From: Agrobacterium larrymoorei
GTDB lineage: Bacteria; Pseudomonadota; Alphaproteobacteria; Rhizobiales; Rhizobiaceae
Assembly: GCF_005145045.1 (NCBI RefSeq)
Contig: NZ_CP039691.1
Span: 756,001-820,000 of the forward strand
Reading direction: 5' to 3'
Length of the DNA: 64,000 nucleotides
Below the pieces are notes generated by a model. That model was not told the origin of the DNA, did no database searches, and was given only the letters and a program-made list of their open reading frames with translations. The first letter of the stretch is position 1. Each line of letters opens with the position of its first letter. Positions 30,327 through 38,006 of this stretch are shown here, one piece after another. Position numbers and translations under genes: made by a program.

Positions 30327-30695
30327 ATGAGTGATTTGTTTTTGCTGACGCCATCTCAGTTCAACCGCATCCGGCCCTATTTCCCTCTTGCCCACGGCAT
30401 CGAGCGCGTGGATGATCTGAGGGTCGTGAGCGGCATCATTTACGCGTTGAAACATGGACTTCAATGGAAGGATGCGCCGAAGGAATACGGTCCACATAAG
30501 ACGCTTTATAACCGGTTCGTCCGCTGGAGCAGGCTCGGCGTCTTCAACCGAATCTTCGAGGCACTTGCGGGGAAGGCAGGTCAACCCGACAGGCTGATGA
30601 TCGATGCCACCCATTTGAAAGCCCATCGCACCGCAGCCAGCCTGCTAAAAAAGGGGCTCTTTCCCGCTGCATCGGACGAACGAAAGGCGGCCTGA
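30327..30695 (+). CDS. IS5-family transposase, N-terminal frame (orfA)
   Basis: 122 residues. It contains the helix-turn-helix-like start of IS427-group transposases (LTPSQFNRIRPYFPLAHGIERVDDLRVVSGIIYALKHGLQWKDAP) and the first DDE aspartate in MIDATHLKAHRTAAS. AGGAGG precedes ATG 30327. The slippery heptamer A_AAA_AAG lies at 30647-30653, in frame, and a -1 shift there joins it to the second frame; without the shift it ends at 30695. Confidence 0.9.
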   Translation: MSDLFLLTPSQFNRIRPYFPLAHGIERVDDLRVVSGIIYALKHGLQWKDAPKEYGPHKTLYNRFVRWSRLGVFNRIFEALAGKAGQPDRLMIDATHLKAHRTAASLLKKGLFPAASDERKAA

Positions 30696-31084
30696 ATTCC
30701 AAGCTACACGCTGTCACCGACGGCTTGGGACGGCCCTTGCTGTTTTTCCTCACTCAGGGTCAGGCCAGCGACTATCAGGGTGCCCGGCACCTGCTTGATC
30801 GCCTACCCAAAGCCAAGGAATTACTGGCAGATCGTGGTTACGACGCCGACTGGTTCCGCAATGGATTGAAAGACAAAGGCATTTCACCCTGCATCCCACC
30901 ACGTAAGAAGCGACGCAACCCGGCCCACTACGACAAAGTCCTCTATAGGCAAAGATATCGTATCGAGAACATGTTTGGTAGGATCAAGGATTGGAGGCGC
31001 ATCGCCACCCGATACGACCGATGCGCTCACACCTTCCTATCCGCAATCCTCATCGCAGCAACTTGCTGCTACTGGCTCGATTAA
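30654..31084 (+). CDS. IS5-family transposase, C-terminal frame (orfB, by -1 frameshift)
   Basis: Continues the transposase in the -1 frame after the slippery site. Reading from 30653 gives GALSRCIGRTKGGLNSK, which is conserved in this group, then HAVTDGLGRPLLFFLTQGQ. The second DDE aspartate is in LLADRGYDADWF and the glutamate in YRIENMFGRIKDWRRIATRYD. All three catalytic residues are therefore present in the fused protein. An ATG at 30725 exists, but starting there would lose the conserved joining segment. Confidence 0.88.
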
Positions 31085-31100
31085 TGAGTCCTGAGCCTAG

Positions 31101-31518
31101 CCAGTAATCGCCGCCGGTCGGCTGCAAGCGGCAATTCTTGAACAGGCTGTAAGACCTGAAATTAATTTGAAAAAAGTTGATGGCGTCGAGTTTTCTCGGC
31201 GCCATTTTCGTTAAGGCGCTCAATCTCCTGGTGAGCAGGCGATCTGGCGGGGGCTGCTGCTGTGGCCAGTGAGCGGCGTCGCTTCAGCACCTTTTTCTCG
31301 CCATTTTTCATTCATCCGGCATTCAGTTGCCTACTCCTAGTTAGGTTTTGCACACGTCAATGTGAGAGCAGCAATCGTTGCAAAATGCTCTCCTAAGCGG
31401 AACTCCCGCCGGAAAACCGCGTTGACAACCCAGATTTCGGCCACAGTTTCGGGCTGAACCCGAGCAAGGAAAGAGGTGACCGGGCAGAGCGCGGTCCGCG
31501 GAATGGAGAACTATCGAG
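31101..31518. other. Gene-free region after the IS, including a displaced terminator
   Basis: 418 bp without a supported gene. Its first 80 bp probably belong to the downstream part of the Tim44-domain gene, and a hairpin terminator is at 31179. The remainder (31210-31518) is the upstream region of the opgC-like gene; no promoter motif was convincing. Confidence 0.5.
31179..31208 (+). terminator. Terminator, probably of the Tim44-domain gene
   Basis: ATGGCGTCGAG and CTCGGCGCCAT form an imperfect stem followed by TTTTCG. It now lies downstream of the insertion sequence, which separates it from the gene it most likely served. Confidence 0.6.
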
Positions 31519-32706
31519 ATGAAACGCTTCGACCTGATCGACGGGATGCGCGGTTACTTCCTCGTCTTTATGTTGATCAACCATCTGGTATTCGCCGGCG
31601 GCTTCTGGCTTGTTGAAATCAACCACCGCCAGTTCGCTTTCGTGGAAGATGCGCAGGGCTTCGTGTTCCTGTCCGGCCTGCTGATCGGCATGGTCTATGC
31701 GCGCAAGATGGTGAAATACGGCTATGAGAATGGCCGGGACCTCATCTGGAGCCGGGCACTCGAGCTTTACAAATACGCGATGGGCCTTGTGATTGCGGTG
31801 CTGTTCGCCCGCATGGTCATCCCGCATGCGCCTTATATCTGGTACAACTGGCTCGGCATGACGTCCTTCGACGATCCATTGCGTCTTGCGGCCATCGCTA
31901 CCTTCCTCTTCCAGCCCACTTTCATGGATATTCTACCGCAGTATATCGTCTACATGATTTTTGCGCCCTTCCTGGTAAAACTCTGCCTCGATGGCAAGTG
32001 GGCTTACGTCATGGCCGGTTCGCTTCTGGTGTGGATGGCTGGCCAGCTGGGTCTCCAGCAGCTGTTCACCACGCCTATGAATGAGATCGTGAAGGGTGCG
32101 GACGAGCAGGGCATTCGTGTCAGCTTCAATCTGTTCGGCTGGCAGCTGGTTTTCTACACGGCGCTCGTGTTGGGTGCGATGACGGCTCAGAACCGTATTC
32201 CGTGGACCAAGATCTTTTCGCCGCAGCGCAGCTGGATTGCCAAGGCCGCGTTGATCGTCTGCCTGTTCTTCGTGCCGCTGCGTATCGCAACCGCCTGGAA
32301 CCTTATGCCGGAATTCATGCTGGGCAAGTTCTCCACCATGGAAATCCGTGCCGACTTCGGTCCCGTCTATCTCATCAACTTCCTGGCCGTCGGTGTTGGC
32401 CTCACATGGTTGATCATCGCTGGTCCGAAGCATCATAACCCCATCGTGCAGAAGTTTGCTACCGGTGTGATCTGGGTGCTGTCGCTGAAGTTCCTCCAGC
32501 TGCTCGGTCGCCATTCGCTGCAGGTCTATGTCTGGCACGTCGCAATCGTCTACGGCATCTACTATCTGGATGGTCGCACCGCGGAGTTGACCCAGTTGCA
32601 GAAGACGGTGATTGCCGCTGTGGGTATTGCCATGCTCTCCATCCCGGCCCTGTGGCGGGAGCGCGACAAGTGGCTGGGCGACAGTCAGAAGACTGCGGGC
32701 GCCTGA
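31519..32706 (+). CDS. OpgC-family membrane acyltransferase
   Basis: 395 residues with about ten membrane helices. The N-terminal motif RFDLIDGMRGYFLVFMLINHLVF and the histidine in that motif match the OpgC/acyltransferase-3 fold. The C-terminal helix pair ends with HSLQVYVWHVAIVYGIYYL. OpgC proteins add succinyl or other groups to periplasmic glucans; in rhizobia these are cyclic beta-glucans, so osmotic adaptation is a likely role. GGAG 10 bases upstream supports the ATG. It is monocistronic, with a strong terminator behind it. Confidence 0.85.
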   Translation: MKRFDLIDGMRGYFLVFMLINHLVFAGGFWLVEINHRQFAFVEDAQGFVFLSGLLIGMVYARKMVKYGYENGRDLIWSRALELYKYAMGLVIAVLFARMVIPHAPYIWYNWLGMTSFDDPLRLAAIATFLFQPTFMDILPQYIVYMIFAPFLVKLCLDGKWAYVMAGSLLVWMAGQLGLQQLFTTPMNEIVKGADEQGIRVSFNLFGWQLVFYTALVLGAMTAQNRIPWTKIFSPQRSWIAKAALIVCLFFVPLRIATAWNLMPEFMLGKFSTMEIRADFGPVYLINFLAVGVGLTWLIIAGPKHHNPIVQKFATGVIWVLSLKFLQLLGRHSLQVYVWHVAIVYGIYYLDGRTAELTQLQKTVIAAVGIAMLSIPALWRERDKWLGDSQKTAGA

Positions 32707-32730
32707 TCCAGACATGACGTTCAAACTTTA

Positions 32731-32769
32731 AGTACAGGGCGGCGCAAACCGCCCTGTACTTGCGTTTTT
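32731..32769 (+). terminator. Strong terminator of the opgC-like gene
   Basis: AGTACAGGGCGG and CCGCCCTGTACT form a 12-bp perfect stem with a CGCAAA loop, followed by TGCG and five T residues. Confidence 0.85.
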
Positions 32770-32886
32770 CGGCATTTCTTTCTATATGCAGCGCTTGAAA
32801 ATCTGGACGGTTCCCCTTGGTGAACACGGATTTGACGACAGGCGGCGGGGCCTTTACCCCCGTTATGACTGACGATTGGAAAAAAC

Positions 32887-34083
32887 TTGAATACGCTCGA
32901 CTTTGACAAGAAGCCGGAAGACACCCGGGTTGTCGTCGCCATGTCCGGTGGCGTGGATTCCTCCGTAGTTGCGGGAATTCTGAAAAGAGAGGGCTATGAT
33001 GTCCTCGGCATCACGCTTCAGCTTTACGACCATGGCGCTGCCGTGCACCGCGCGGGCTCCTGCTGCGCTGGACAGGATATCGATGACGCGCGCCGGGTTT
33101 GCGAAACGCTTGGCATTCCGCATTATGTTCTTGATTACGAAGCGCGTTTCCGCGAGACCGTGATCAATCCCTTCGCGGAAGCCTATGCGATGGGCGAAAC
33201 GCCCGTGCCCTGCGTTGCCTGTAACCAGACGGTCAAGTTTGCCGATCTCTTGGCGACCGCTCAGGAACTTGGCGCAGATGCGCTGGCGACCGGCCACTAT
33301 ATCCGCTCCCGCCTCAACCCGGTGCCGGGCCATCCGAACCGGCGTGCGCTCTATCGCCCTATCGATAGCGACCGTGACCAGAGCTGGTTCCTGTTTGCGA
33401 CCACACAGGAACAGATCGATTATCTGCGCTTTCCGCTGGGTGGTCTCTCCAAGGCCGAAACGCGCGAACTTGCGGAAGAGATGGGTCTCGTTGTCGCCAA
33501 GAAGGCCGATAGTCAGGACATCTGTTTCGTGCCGCAGGGCAAATATACCGATATCATCAACAAGCTGAAGCCGAATGCGGCTCTTGTAGGCGATATCGTC
33601 CATCTGGATGGCCGGGTGCTGGGTCGCCACGATGGTATCGTTCATTACACGATTGGCCAGCGCCGTGGCATAGGTGTTGCAACGGGCGAGCCGCTCTATG
33701 TCGTCCATCTGGACGCCAGAGGCCGCCGCGTGATTGTCGGCCCGCGAGAGGCGCTGGAAACGCATCGCGTTTATCTGCGTGACATGAACTGGCTGGGTGA
33801 CGGTGCGCTGGACATCGATGCCAAAGACGGCTTCTCCTGCTTCGCCAAGGTGCGCTCCACGCGCCCGCCAGCCGAGGCTATGCTTTATTGCGATGAAAAG
33901 GGCATTTACGTCGATCTTTCCGTCGGCGAAGCGGGTATTGCACCGGGCCAAGCCTGCGTCCTCTATTCCGCGCCCGGTGCCGATGCACGCGTTTATGGCG
34001 GCGGTTTCATCGACCGATCCGAGCGTTCGGTAGAGGCCGAAGCATCTCTGAAAGCCTTGCTCACCGGTCCCGTCGCCGCCTGA
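32887..34083 (+). CDS. mnmA: tRNA-specific 2-thiouridylase MnmA
   Basis: 398 residues with a TTG start (GGAAAAAAC upstream). The PP-loop is [14 protein letters not shown] (residues 17-30). The catalytic cysteines are in [14 protein letters not shown] and [11 protein letters not shown], and the tRNA-binding segment [18 protein letters not shown] is intact. MnmA thiolates U34 of tRNA Lys, Glu and Gln. The first ATG in frame lies inside the PP-loop, which excludes it. The other xm5s2U34 enzymes in the window are mnmD and a possible MnmC-C-like oxidase at 55.7-57.7 kb. Confidence 0.95.
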   Translation: MNTLDFDKKPEDTRVVVAMSGGVDSSVVAGILKREGYDVLGITLQLYDHGAAVHRAGSCCAGQDIDDARRVCETLGIPHYVLDYEARFRETVINPFAEAYAMGETPVPCVACNQTVKFADLLATAQELGADALATGHYIRSRLNPVPGHPNRRALYRPIDSDRDQSWFLFATTQEQIDYLRFPLGGLSKAETRELAEEMGLVVAKKADSQDICFVPQGKYTDIINKLKPNAALVGDIVHLDGRVLGRHDGIVHYTIGQRRGIGVATGEPLYVVHLDARGRRVIVGPREALETHRVYLRDMNWLGDGALDIDAKDGFSCFAKVRSTRPPAEAMLYCDEKGIYVDLSVGEAGIAPGQACVLYSAPGADARVYGGGFIDRSERSVEAEASLKALLTGPVAA

Positions 34084-34217
34084 AGCGAGCGGGCGTGAAG
34101 CACGCTGTAGAAAGACGACTTTTTGCGCATGTTGCGCTTGACACTTTAGGGAGCGGCACCTTATAAGCCGCTCATCCTGATGGAACGGGCGGTCACAAAA
34201 CTGTCACGTGCCTCTGT

Positions 34218-34294
34218 GGCGGGGTAGCTCAGGTGGTTAGAGCAGCGGAATCATAATCCGCGTGTCGGGGGTTCAAGTCCCTCTCCCGCTACCA
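34218..34294 (+). tRNA. tRNA with CAT anticodon (probably elongator tRNA-Met)
   Basis: A 77-nt cloverleaf: acceptor GGCGGGG/TCCCGCT, D arm GCTC...GAGC, anticodon stem GCGGA/TCCGC with loop ATCATAA (anticodon CAT), T arm GGGGG/CCCTC with TTCAAGT, and an encoded CCA. CAT can be elongator Met or tRNA-Ile2 modified by TilS; the overall sequence looks more like elongator Met, but this was not tested. Confidence 0.93.
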
Positions 34295-34390
34295 CTACCA
34301 CAAAATCCGATCATTCTTCTCTTATTTGCACAAAGCGCAAACCAAGCGCTCTTCCACTCAGCATGTTTTGTTGCCAGTTGGCTGACGAGT

Positions 34391-34420
34391 AAACGCTTGC
34401 CGAAAGACCGGCAAGCGTTT
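34391..34420. terminator. Long perfect hairpin after the tRNA
   Basis: AAACGCTTGCCG and CGGCAAGCGTTT form a 12-bp perfect stem around a short loop, between the tRNA and the convergent flagellin gene. The T tract after it is interrupted on both strands, so it may be a bidirectional terminator. Confidence 0.5.
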
Positions 34421-34474
34421 GGATTGTTTGCGTCGCGCAGCTATTCAGACTAAGGTCGGCCTAAAAGCTATCGT

Positions 34475-35452
34475 TTACCGGAACAACGTCAGCAGGTTGC
34501 TGGAATAGGAATTCGCTATGGACAGCGACTGGATTGCCAGTTGCTGCTGGCTTTGCAGGGCTGAGAGCTTGGCGGAGGCTTCCTCCATGTCCGTATCCAC
34601 CAGGCGGCTGATGCCGGATTCGAGGGTGTCGCTCAGCTTGGCTGCGAAATTGCTGCTTCGTTCCAGATGGGAAGAGATCGAGCCGAGATCCGTTGCCATG
34701 TTCGTCATCTGTTTGGTCATGGCATCGACCGTATTCAGCATGTCGTTCAGTTCATCGCTGGTCGTCTCGTCGTCTATTGTCAGTTCCACGGCTGAAGATG
34801 GGGCCGTTGCGCCGGGAATGATGATGTAATTCTGTGCCGAGCCTACCGCCACTGCAAAGGCTTCGCTCGAAAGGATGCCGTATTCGCCGGAGCCGCCATT
34901 ATCGACGAAATACTGGACGTTCGTGTCCGTGCGCGGTTGCGGCAGATTGATCTCGTAGGTCGTGTGGCCGAGCTGGACTGAGCCGTCTGAATTGCGGATG
35001 AAGGAGCTTATCAACTGCTTGTCGGGAGAATCCTTTGGCGTATTCCACGATAGCCAGTTCTCGCCGTTGAAGGACGCTGCCTGCAAAACAGCTTTCAACT
35101 GATTCTTCAGCCCGGTGATGTCCTCGTTCAGCTTTTCCCGGTCTGCGGCGGGTTCTCCGGCGGTGACGAGTTTGCTCTTGATTTCGGACATCACCTCGAT
35201 AGACGAGTCGGCGGCAGCATAAGTCGTGTCGATCACCGCGGAGCTGAGCGCCAGAACATCCTGCACGGCATTGATTGCCTTGTTGTCCGACTTCATCGTG
35301 GTGGCAATTGCCCAATAGGCGACGTTGTCCGAGGAAGTTTGAACGCGAAGCCCGGAGGATATCTGGTCCTGTGTTTCGCCGAGCTGACTATTGGTCAGGC
35401 GCAATGTTTGGAGCGCAGTCATCGCCCCCGTATTTGTGAGAATACTGGTCAT
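34475..35452 (-). CDS. Flagellin
   Basis: 325 residues. The N-terminal D0/D1 region (TSILTNTGAMTALQTLRLTNSQLGETQDQISSGLRVQTSSDNVAYWAIATTMKSD) and the C-terminal helix (TDMEEASAKLSALQSQQQLAIQSLSIANSYSSNLLTLFR) are typical of Rhizobiaceae complex flagellins, which usually have several copies. The variable centre is short. It is exported by the flagellar type III system to the filament. There are no other flagellar genes in the window; the nearest neighbours are a tRNA and a PAS protein. The start gives the conserved first helix. Confidence 0.92.
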   Translation of the reverse strand: MTSILTNTGAMTALQTLRLTNSQLGETQDQISSGLRVQTSSDNVAYWAIATTMKSDNKAINAVQDVLALSSAVIDTTYAAADSSIEVMSEIKSKLVTAGEPAADREKLNEDITGLKNQLKAVLQAASFNGENWLSWNTPKDSPDKQLISSFIRNSDGSVQLGHTTYEINLPQPRTDTNVQYFVDNGGSGEYGILSSEAFAVAVGSAQNYIIIPGATAPSSAVELTIDDETTSDELNDMLNTVDAMTKQMTNMATDLGSISSHLERSSNFAAKLSDTLESGISRLVDTDMEEASAKLSALQSQQQLAIQSLSIANSYSSNLLTLFR

Positions 35453-35932
35453 TCTAAAACTCTAACGATACTGGGAAAGCGGCGCTTCATGCGCGAATCT
35501 AATATAGATACAACCGGCAATCAGTAAAATTTTAGTAAAGTGACTTTGGTCAACTTTCGCAGTTTTCATCACAAAATTGTCTAGTGAATTCAGCTTCATA
35601 AATTGCATTTCCTAATACTCTAAAACTGGTTCTCAGTACCGAAATGGAGGATATATAAATAAACGCTTCTGTTGTGCACCCGTTGAATGGCAACCAATGT
35701 CACGCAGCGTACAGAGCCAATTGTTGGTTGCTCTGCCGTGTTTCCTGCGTATACGTGGATACCTACCGCCCGATACGCGCCTCCTGCTTCACGGAATACA
35801 AGGTTTAATGTTAGAGTACTCTAATGAAATGCAGGGGAACAAATGTTCCCTCAGGTCAGTTTTCTTCGCAAGCTATCAATTCTTCGATCTAAACTATCTT
35901 GGTGAGGGCACGACCAAGGGCTGGAGGGGGTA
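35453..35932. promoter_or_regulatory. Long upstream region with palindromes between flagellin and PAS genes
   Basis: 480 bp between divergent genes. It holds a perfect palindrome TTAGAGTACTCTAA (35812-35825), a near-perfect one GGGAACAAATGTTCCC (35836-35851), and further ACTCTAA copies at 35459 and 35617. These may be operators for the flagellin, the PAS gene, or both. A 78-codon frame here (35697) has no family match and no good start, and was not annotated. Confidence 0.5.
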
Positions 35933-36322
35933 ATGGATTGTCCGGACGGCAGAGCAATTAGGGAAACCGGGTATTACACTTGGGACATTCTGGAAAATCT
36001 CGTATGTCTCGATAAGGTTTGTGCCGCTATATTTGAGTTTTCTGAAATGGAAGGTGCTGAGGGTCTTCCAATCGAGGCCTTCATCGAAAAGATCGCGCCA
36101 TCAGATCGCGAGAAGATTGCCAAGGCTATTCATGACTGCCTTCTGGATGGGACGCTCTACCACGAGGAATATCCTCTCGTCCTCCAGAGCGGTGCCATGC
36201 GCTGGGTTCGCGTCGATGGCAGGATGGTCTATGATGAGCAGGGCGATCCTGTGAGAGGGATCGGCAGCATGATGGATGTGACCGTGGAGCGTCTGCTGAC
36301 GTCTGGCCTGACACGGCAATAG
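35933..36322 (+). CDS. Single-PAS-domain protein
   Basis: 129 residues, almost all one PAS fold of the PAS_3 type: TGYYTWDILENLVCLDKVCAAIFEF at the start, a KIAPSDREKIAKAIHDCLLDG helix, YHEEYPLVLQSGAMRWVRVDGRMVYDEQGDPVRGIGSMMDVT as the PAC strands. No output domain is attached, so it probably regulates by binding a partner or ligand. The ribosome site GGAGGGGG is very strong. It faces away from the flagellin; a regulatory link to motility is only a suggestion from position. Confidence 0.82.
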   Translation: MDCPDGRAIRETGYYTWDILENLVCLDKVCAAIFEFSEMEGAEGLPIEAFIEKIAPSDREKIAKAIHDCLLDGTLYHEEYPLVLQSGAMRWVRVDGRMVYDEQGDPVRGIGSMMDVTVERLLTSGLTRQ

Positions 36323-36376
36323 TTTCCGGAAAAAGCGGGCGTCCGCATTAAGCGGCGCCCGGTGTTTTTATTACGA

Positions 36377-36583
36377 TCAGTGCCAAGTCTGGCGGTCGTA
36401 CCAAGTGTCGACGTCGGTCTTTACCCGGTCCTTCTCGATGCCATAGCGCTCTTGAATCTTGCCTTCGAGCTGGTCTCGCTTGCCTGCGATCTGGTCGAGA
36501 TCGTCATCGGTGAGTTTACCCCACTGTTCTTTGATCTTGCCCTTGACCTGCTTCCAGTTTCCTTCAACTCGGTTCCAGTCCAT
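36377..36583 (-). CDS. CsbD family stress protein
   Basis: 68 residues with the CsbD pattern MDWNRVEGNWKQVKGKIKE, WGKLTDDDLDQIAGKRDQL and LEGKIQERYG. These are small hydrophilic proteins induced in general stress and stationary phase; the mechanism is unknown. AAGGAG lies upstream. It is convergent with the PAS gene. Confidence 0.92.
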   Translation of the reverse strand: MDWNRVEGNWKQVKGKIKEQWGKLTDDDLDQIAGKRDQLEGKIQERYGIEKDRVKTDVDTWYDRQTWH

Positions 36584-36762
36584 TGATATGTCTCCTTGTT
36601 TCCAGACAATCGAATAACGGTTGGATAAAGACGAAGTTCCAAGAATTTAGTCATTGATAAATCGCGAAAATCGGATTCGACATCTGATTCGTTGAGGTGT
36701 AAAACGTTAACAGTTCATAAAAATTGAAACGCTTACTTGGCATTGTCTCGGGAGGATAAGCC

Positions 36763-36984
36763 TTGTCTTACGTGGCTTTTCAACGTGTGGGCACGCAATT
36801 GTCGCCCCAGCAGGTTACTGATCTTCAGACAATATTCGATGGCGTTTGTTTCGAGTGCCTCGAAGATCGCAGCAGTTCTGTTGCCAATGAGTGTGCAGCG
36901 GTTCTGATCAGAAGTGCCCAGCGTGGCATTCTCGATCATGAAATGTTGCGCGACATCGGTAAGGCCGTGCTGCGCCGTCATTGA
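36763..36984 (+). CDS. Small conserved-looking protein, function unknown
   Basis: 73 residues, TTG start with GGAGG 7 bases upstream. The sequence (FQRVGTQLSPQQVTDLQTIF, then ECAAVLIRSAQRGILDHEML) is predicted as mostly helices and resembles small Rhizobium proteins that I cannot name. It is followed by a hairpin terminator shared with the convergent dps gene. The good ribosome site and protein-like composition support it; no function is proposed. Confidence 0.65.
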   Translation: MSYVAFQRVGTQLSPQQVTDLQTIFDGVCFECLEDRSSSVANECAAVLIRSAQRGILDHEMLRDIGKAVLRRH

Positions 36985-37003
36985 TCGGTTGAACGAATGC
37001 GCA

Positions 37004-37030
37004 AAGCGCCCGGCGAGCCGGGCGCTTTTT
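37004..37030. terminator. Hairpin terminator between convergent small gene and dps
   Basis: AGCGCCCGG and CCGGGCGCT pair around a short loop, followed by five T residues on the + strand. It may also serve dps on the other strand, where an AAAGCG stretch gives a short T run. Confidence 0.75.
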
Positions 37031-37034
37031 CGTG

Positions 37035-37523
37035 TCAGGCTTTTTCCTGCACGTGGGCTTCCAGGAACCAGAGCGACTTGTCGAGATCGCGCGATGCGGC
37101 AGTGAAAATATCCGCCGTGTTGGCGTCGCCCGCATCGTCCGCTTCATCGATGGATTTGCGAATGAGGTTGGCTACATCGCCATAGCGCTCGATCAGCTCG
37201 GCAAGATGATCCTGAATCTTGTAGATATCTGTTGGATAGGCCTTCAGCTTGGACGTCGAGGATACGGTTTGTAGGCTGCCCAGCGCGGTGCCGCCAAGCT
37301 GCACTGCGCGCTCCGCAATCGTGTCGCTGTGATTGTCCAGCAGCTTGCGGAATTTATCGAGAAGCTCGTGGATTGCGATGAATTGCGGGCCCTTCAGGTT
37401 CCAATGAGCCTGCTTGGTGACGAGCGCCAGATCGATAACGGAAGCGAGCGCCTCGTTCAACAGGCCGATAACGGTGGCTTTGGCGTTGGAAGGCAGATCG
37501 TTTCTGGTCTTGTGTGTCTTCAT
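37035..37523 (-). CDS. dps: DNA-binding ferritin-like protein Dps
   Basis: 162 residues. The inter-subunit ferroxidase residues are visible in LVTKQAHWNLKGPQFIAIHELLDKF and NHSDTIAERAVQLGG. The protein forms dodecamers that store iron and protect DNA from peroxide. Start 37523 was chosen because the CAGGAG sequence lies 6 bases upstream; the ATG 6 bases earlier touches the ribosome site. Stress genes CsbD and a small lipoprotein are neighbours. Peroxide or stationary-phase control is likely from the family but no operator was identified. Confidence 0.94.
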   Translation of the reverse strand: MKTHKTRNDLPSNAKATVIGLLNEALASVIDLALVTKQAHWNLKGPQFIAIHELLDKFRKLLDNHSDTIAERAVQLGGTALGSLQTVSSTSKLKAYPTDIYKIQDHLAELIERYGDVANLIRKSIDEADDAGDANTADIFTAASRDLDKSLWFLEAHVQEKA

Positions 37524-37608
37524 TTTCATCTCCTGAACATGCGGAAGAGCTCCGCTTAGGCGGTATTCAGGAGAGCAACGGACGGAGGCTTTACTCGTTC
37601 CACTCGCA

Positions 37609-37869
37609 CTAATTTTCCGGGAAGTCGCTGACGATTTCACGGTTCAACAGGGTCAGCGAACGGTCTGCTTCGATACGATAGGTCTCGAATGCCAAACGCC
37701 CATCCTGCGTTCTGAAATCATGGCTGAATGTGCTGCCCACCGGCGCCTTCGTCAACTTACCTCGCGGCTGGCCGCCATAGGTGATGCTTCCGGGAATGGG
37801 CTCCACCGCTGAACCTGCCGTGGTGCAGGAGGCAAGGCCTAAGACGAGAAGAATAGCAAGTTTTCGCAT
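37609..37869 (-). CDS. Small putative lipoprotein
   Basis: 86 residues. A signal peptide with lipobox LASC (MRKLAILLVLGLASCTTAG) is followed by about 70 residues of beta-rich mature protein (GSITYGGQPRGKLTKAPVGSTFSHDF, GRLAFETYRIEADRSLTLLNREIV). Such short rhizobial lipoproteins are conserved but uncharacterised. GGAG lies upstream. It is on the same strand as dps, 85 bp upstream, so they may share a transcript. Confidence 0.72.
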   Translation of the reverse strand: MRKLAILLVLGLASCTTAGSAVEPIPGSITYGGQPRGKLTKAPVGSTFSHDFRTQDGRLAFETYRIEADRSLTLLNREIVSDFPEN

Positions 37870-37936
37870 GGAGGCTCCAAGGATCAGGCGAGTTCATTGT
37901 GCTTGCCTAACTCTACCCCATTCCCGACAGTTCCGC

Positions 37937-37974
37937 ATAAAAAAGCCCCGCATCCGTGTCTGGATGCGGGGCCG
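37937..37974 (-). terminator. Terminator of the tct operon
   Basis: On the minus strand GCCCCGCATCC pairs with GGATGCGGGGC and is followed by six T residues, about 30 bp after the tctA stop. Confidence 0.88.
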
Positions 37975-38006
37975 GAAAATGTCTTGGGAGACATGTTTCG
38001 GGTCTA

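Larger units (their letters stand above)
30249..31100 (+). mobile_element. IS5-family (IS427-group-like) insertion sequence
   Basis: An intact element of 844 bp (30253-31096) flanked by a 4-bp target duplication CTAG (30249-30252 and 31097-31100). Terminal inverted repeats are GCTCAGGCCCTATTAAT and, from the right end, GCTCAGGACTCATTAAT, with 3 mismatches in 17. Two overlapping frames encode one transposase by -1 frameshifting. It landed between the Tim44-domain gene and that gene's likely terminator. The clean ends and duplication suggest a fairly recent, possibly still mobile copy. Confidence 0.92.

Noticed and set aside
34218..34320. tRNA as phage or island attachment site
   Set aside because: The 3' end CTACCA is repeated only directly after itself; no longer direct repeat, integrase or phage gene is seen nearby.
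35697..35933. 78-codon forward frame before the PAS gene
   Set aside because: No family match and no convincing ribosome site, and it covers the palindrome cluster; more likely a regulatory region.
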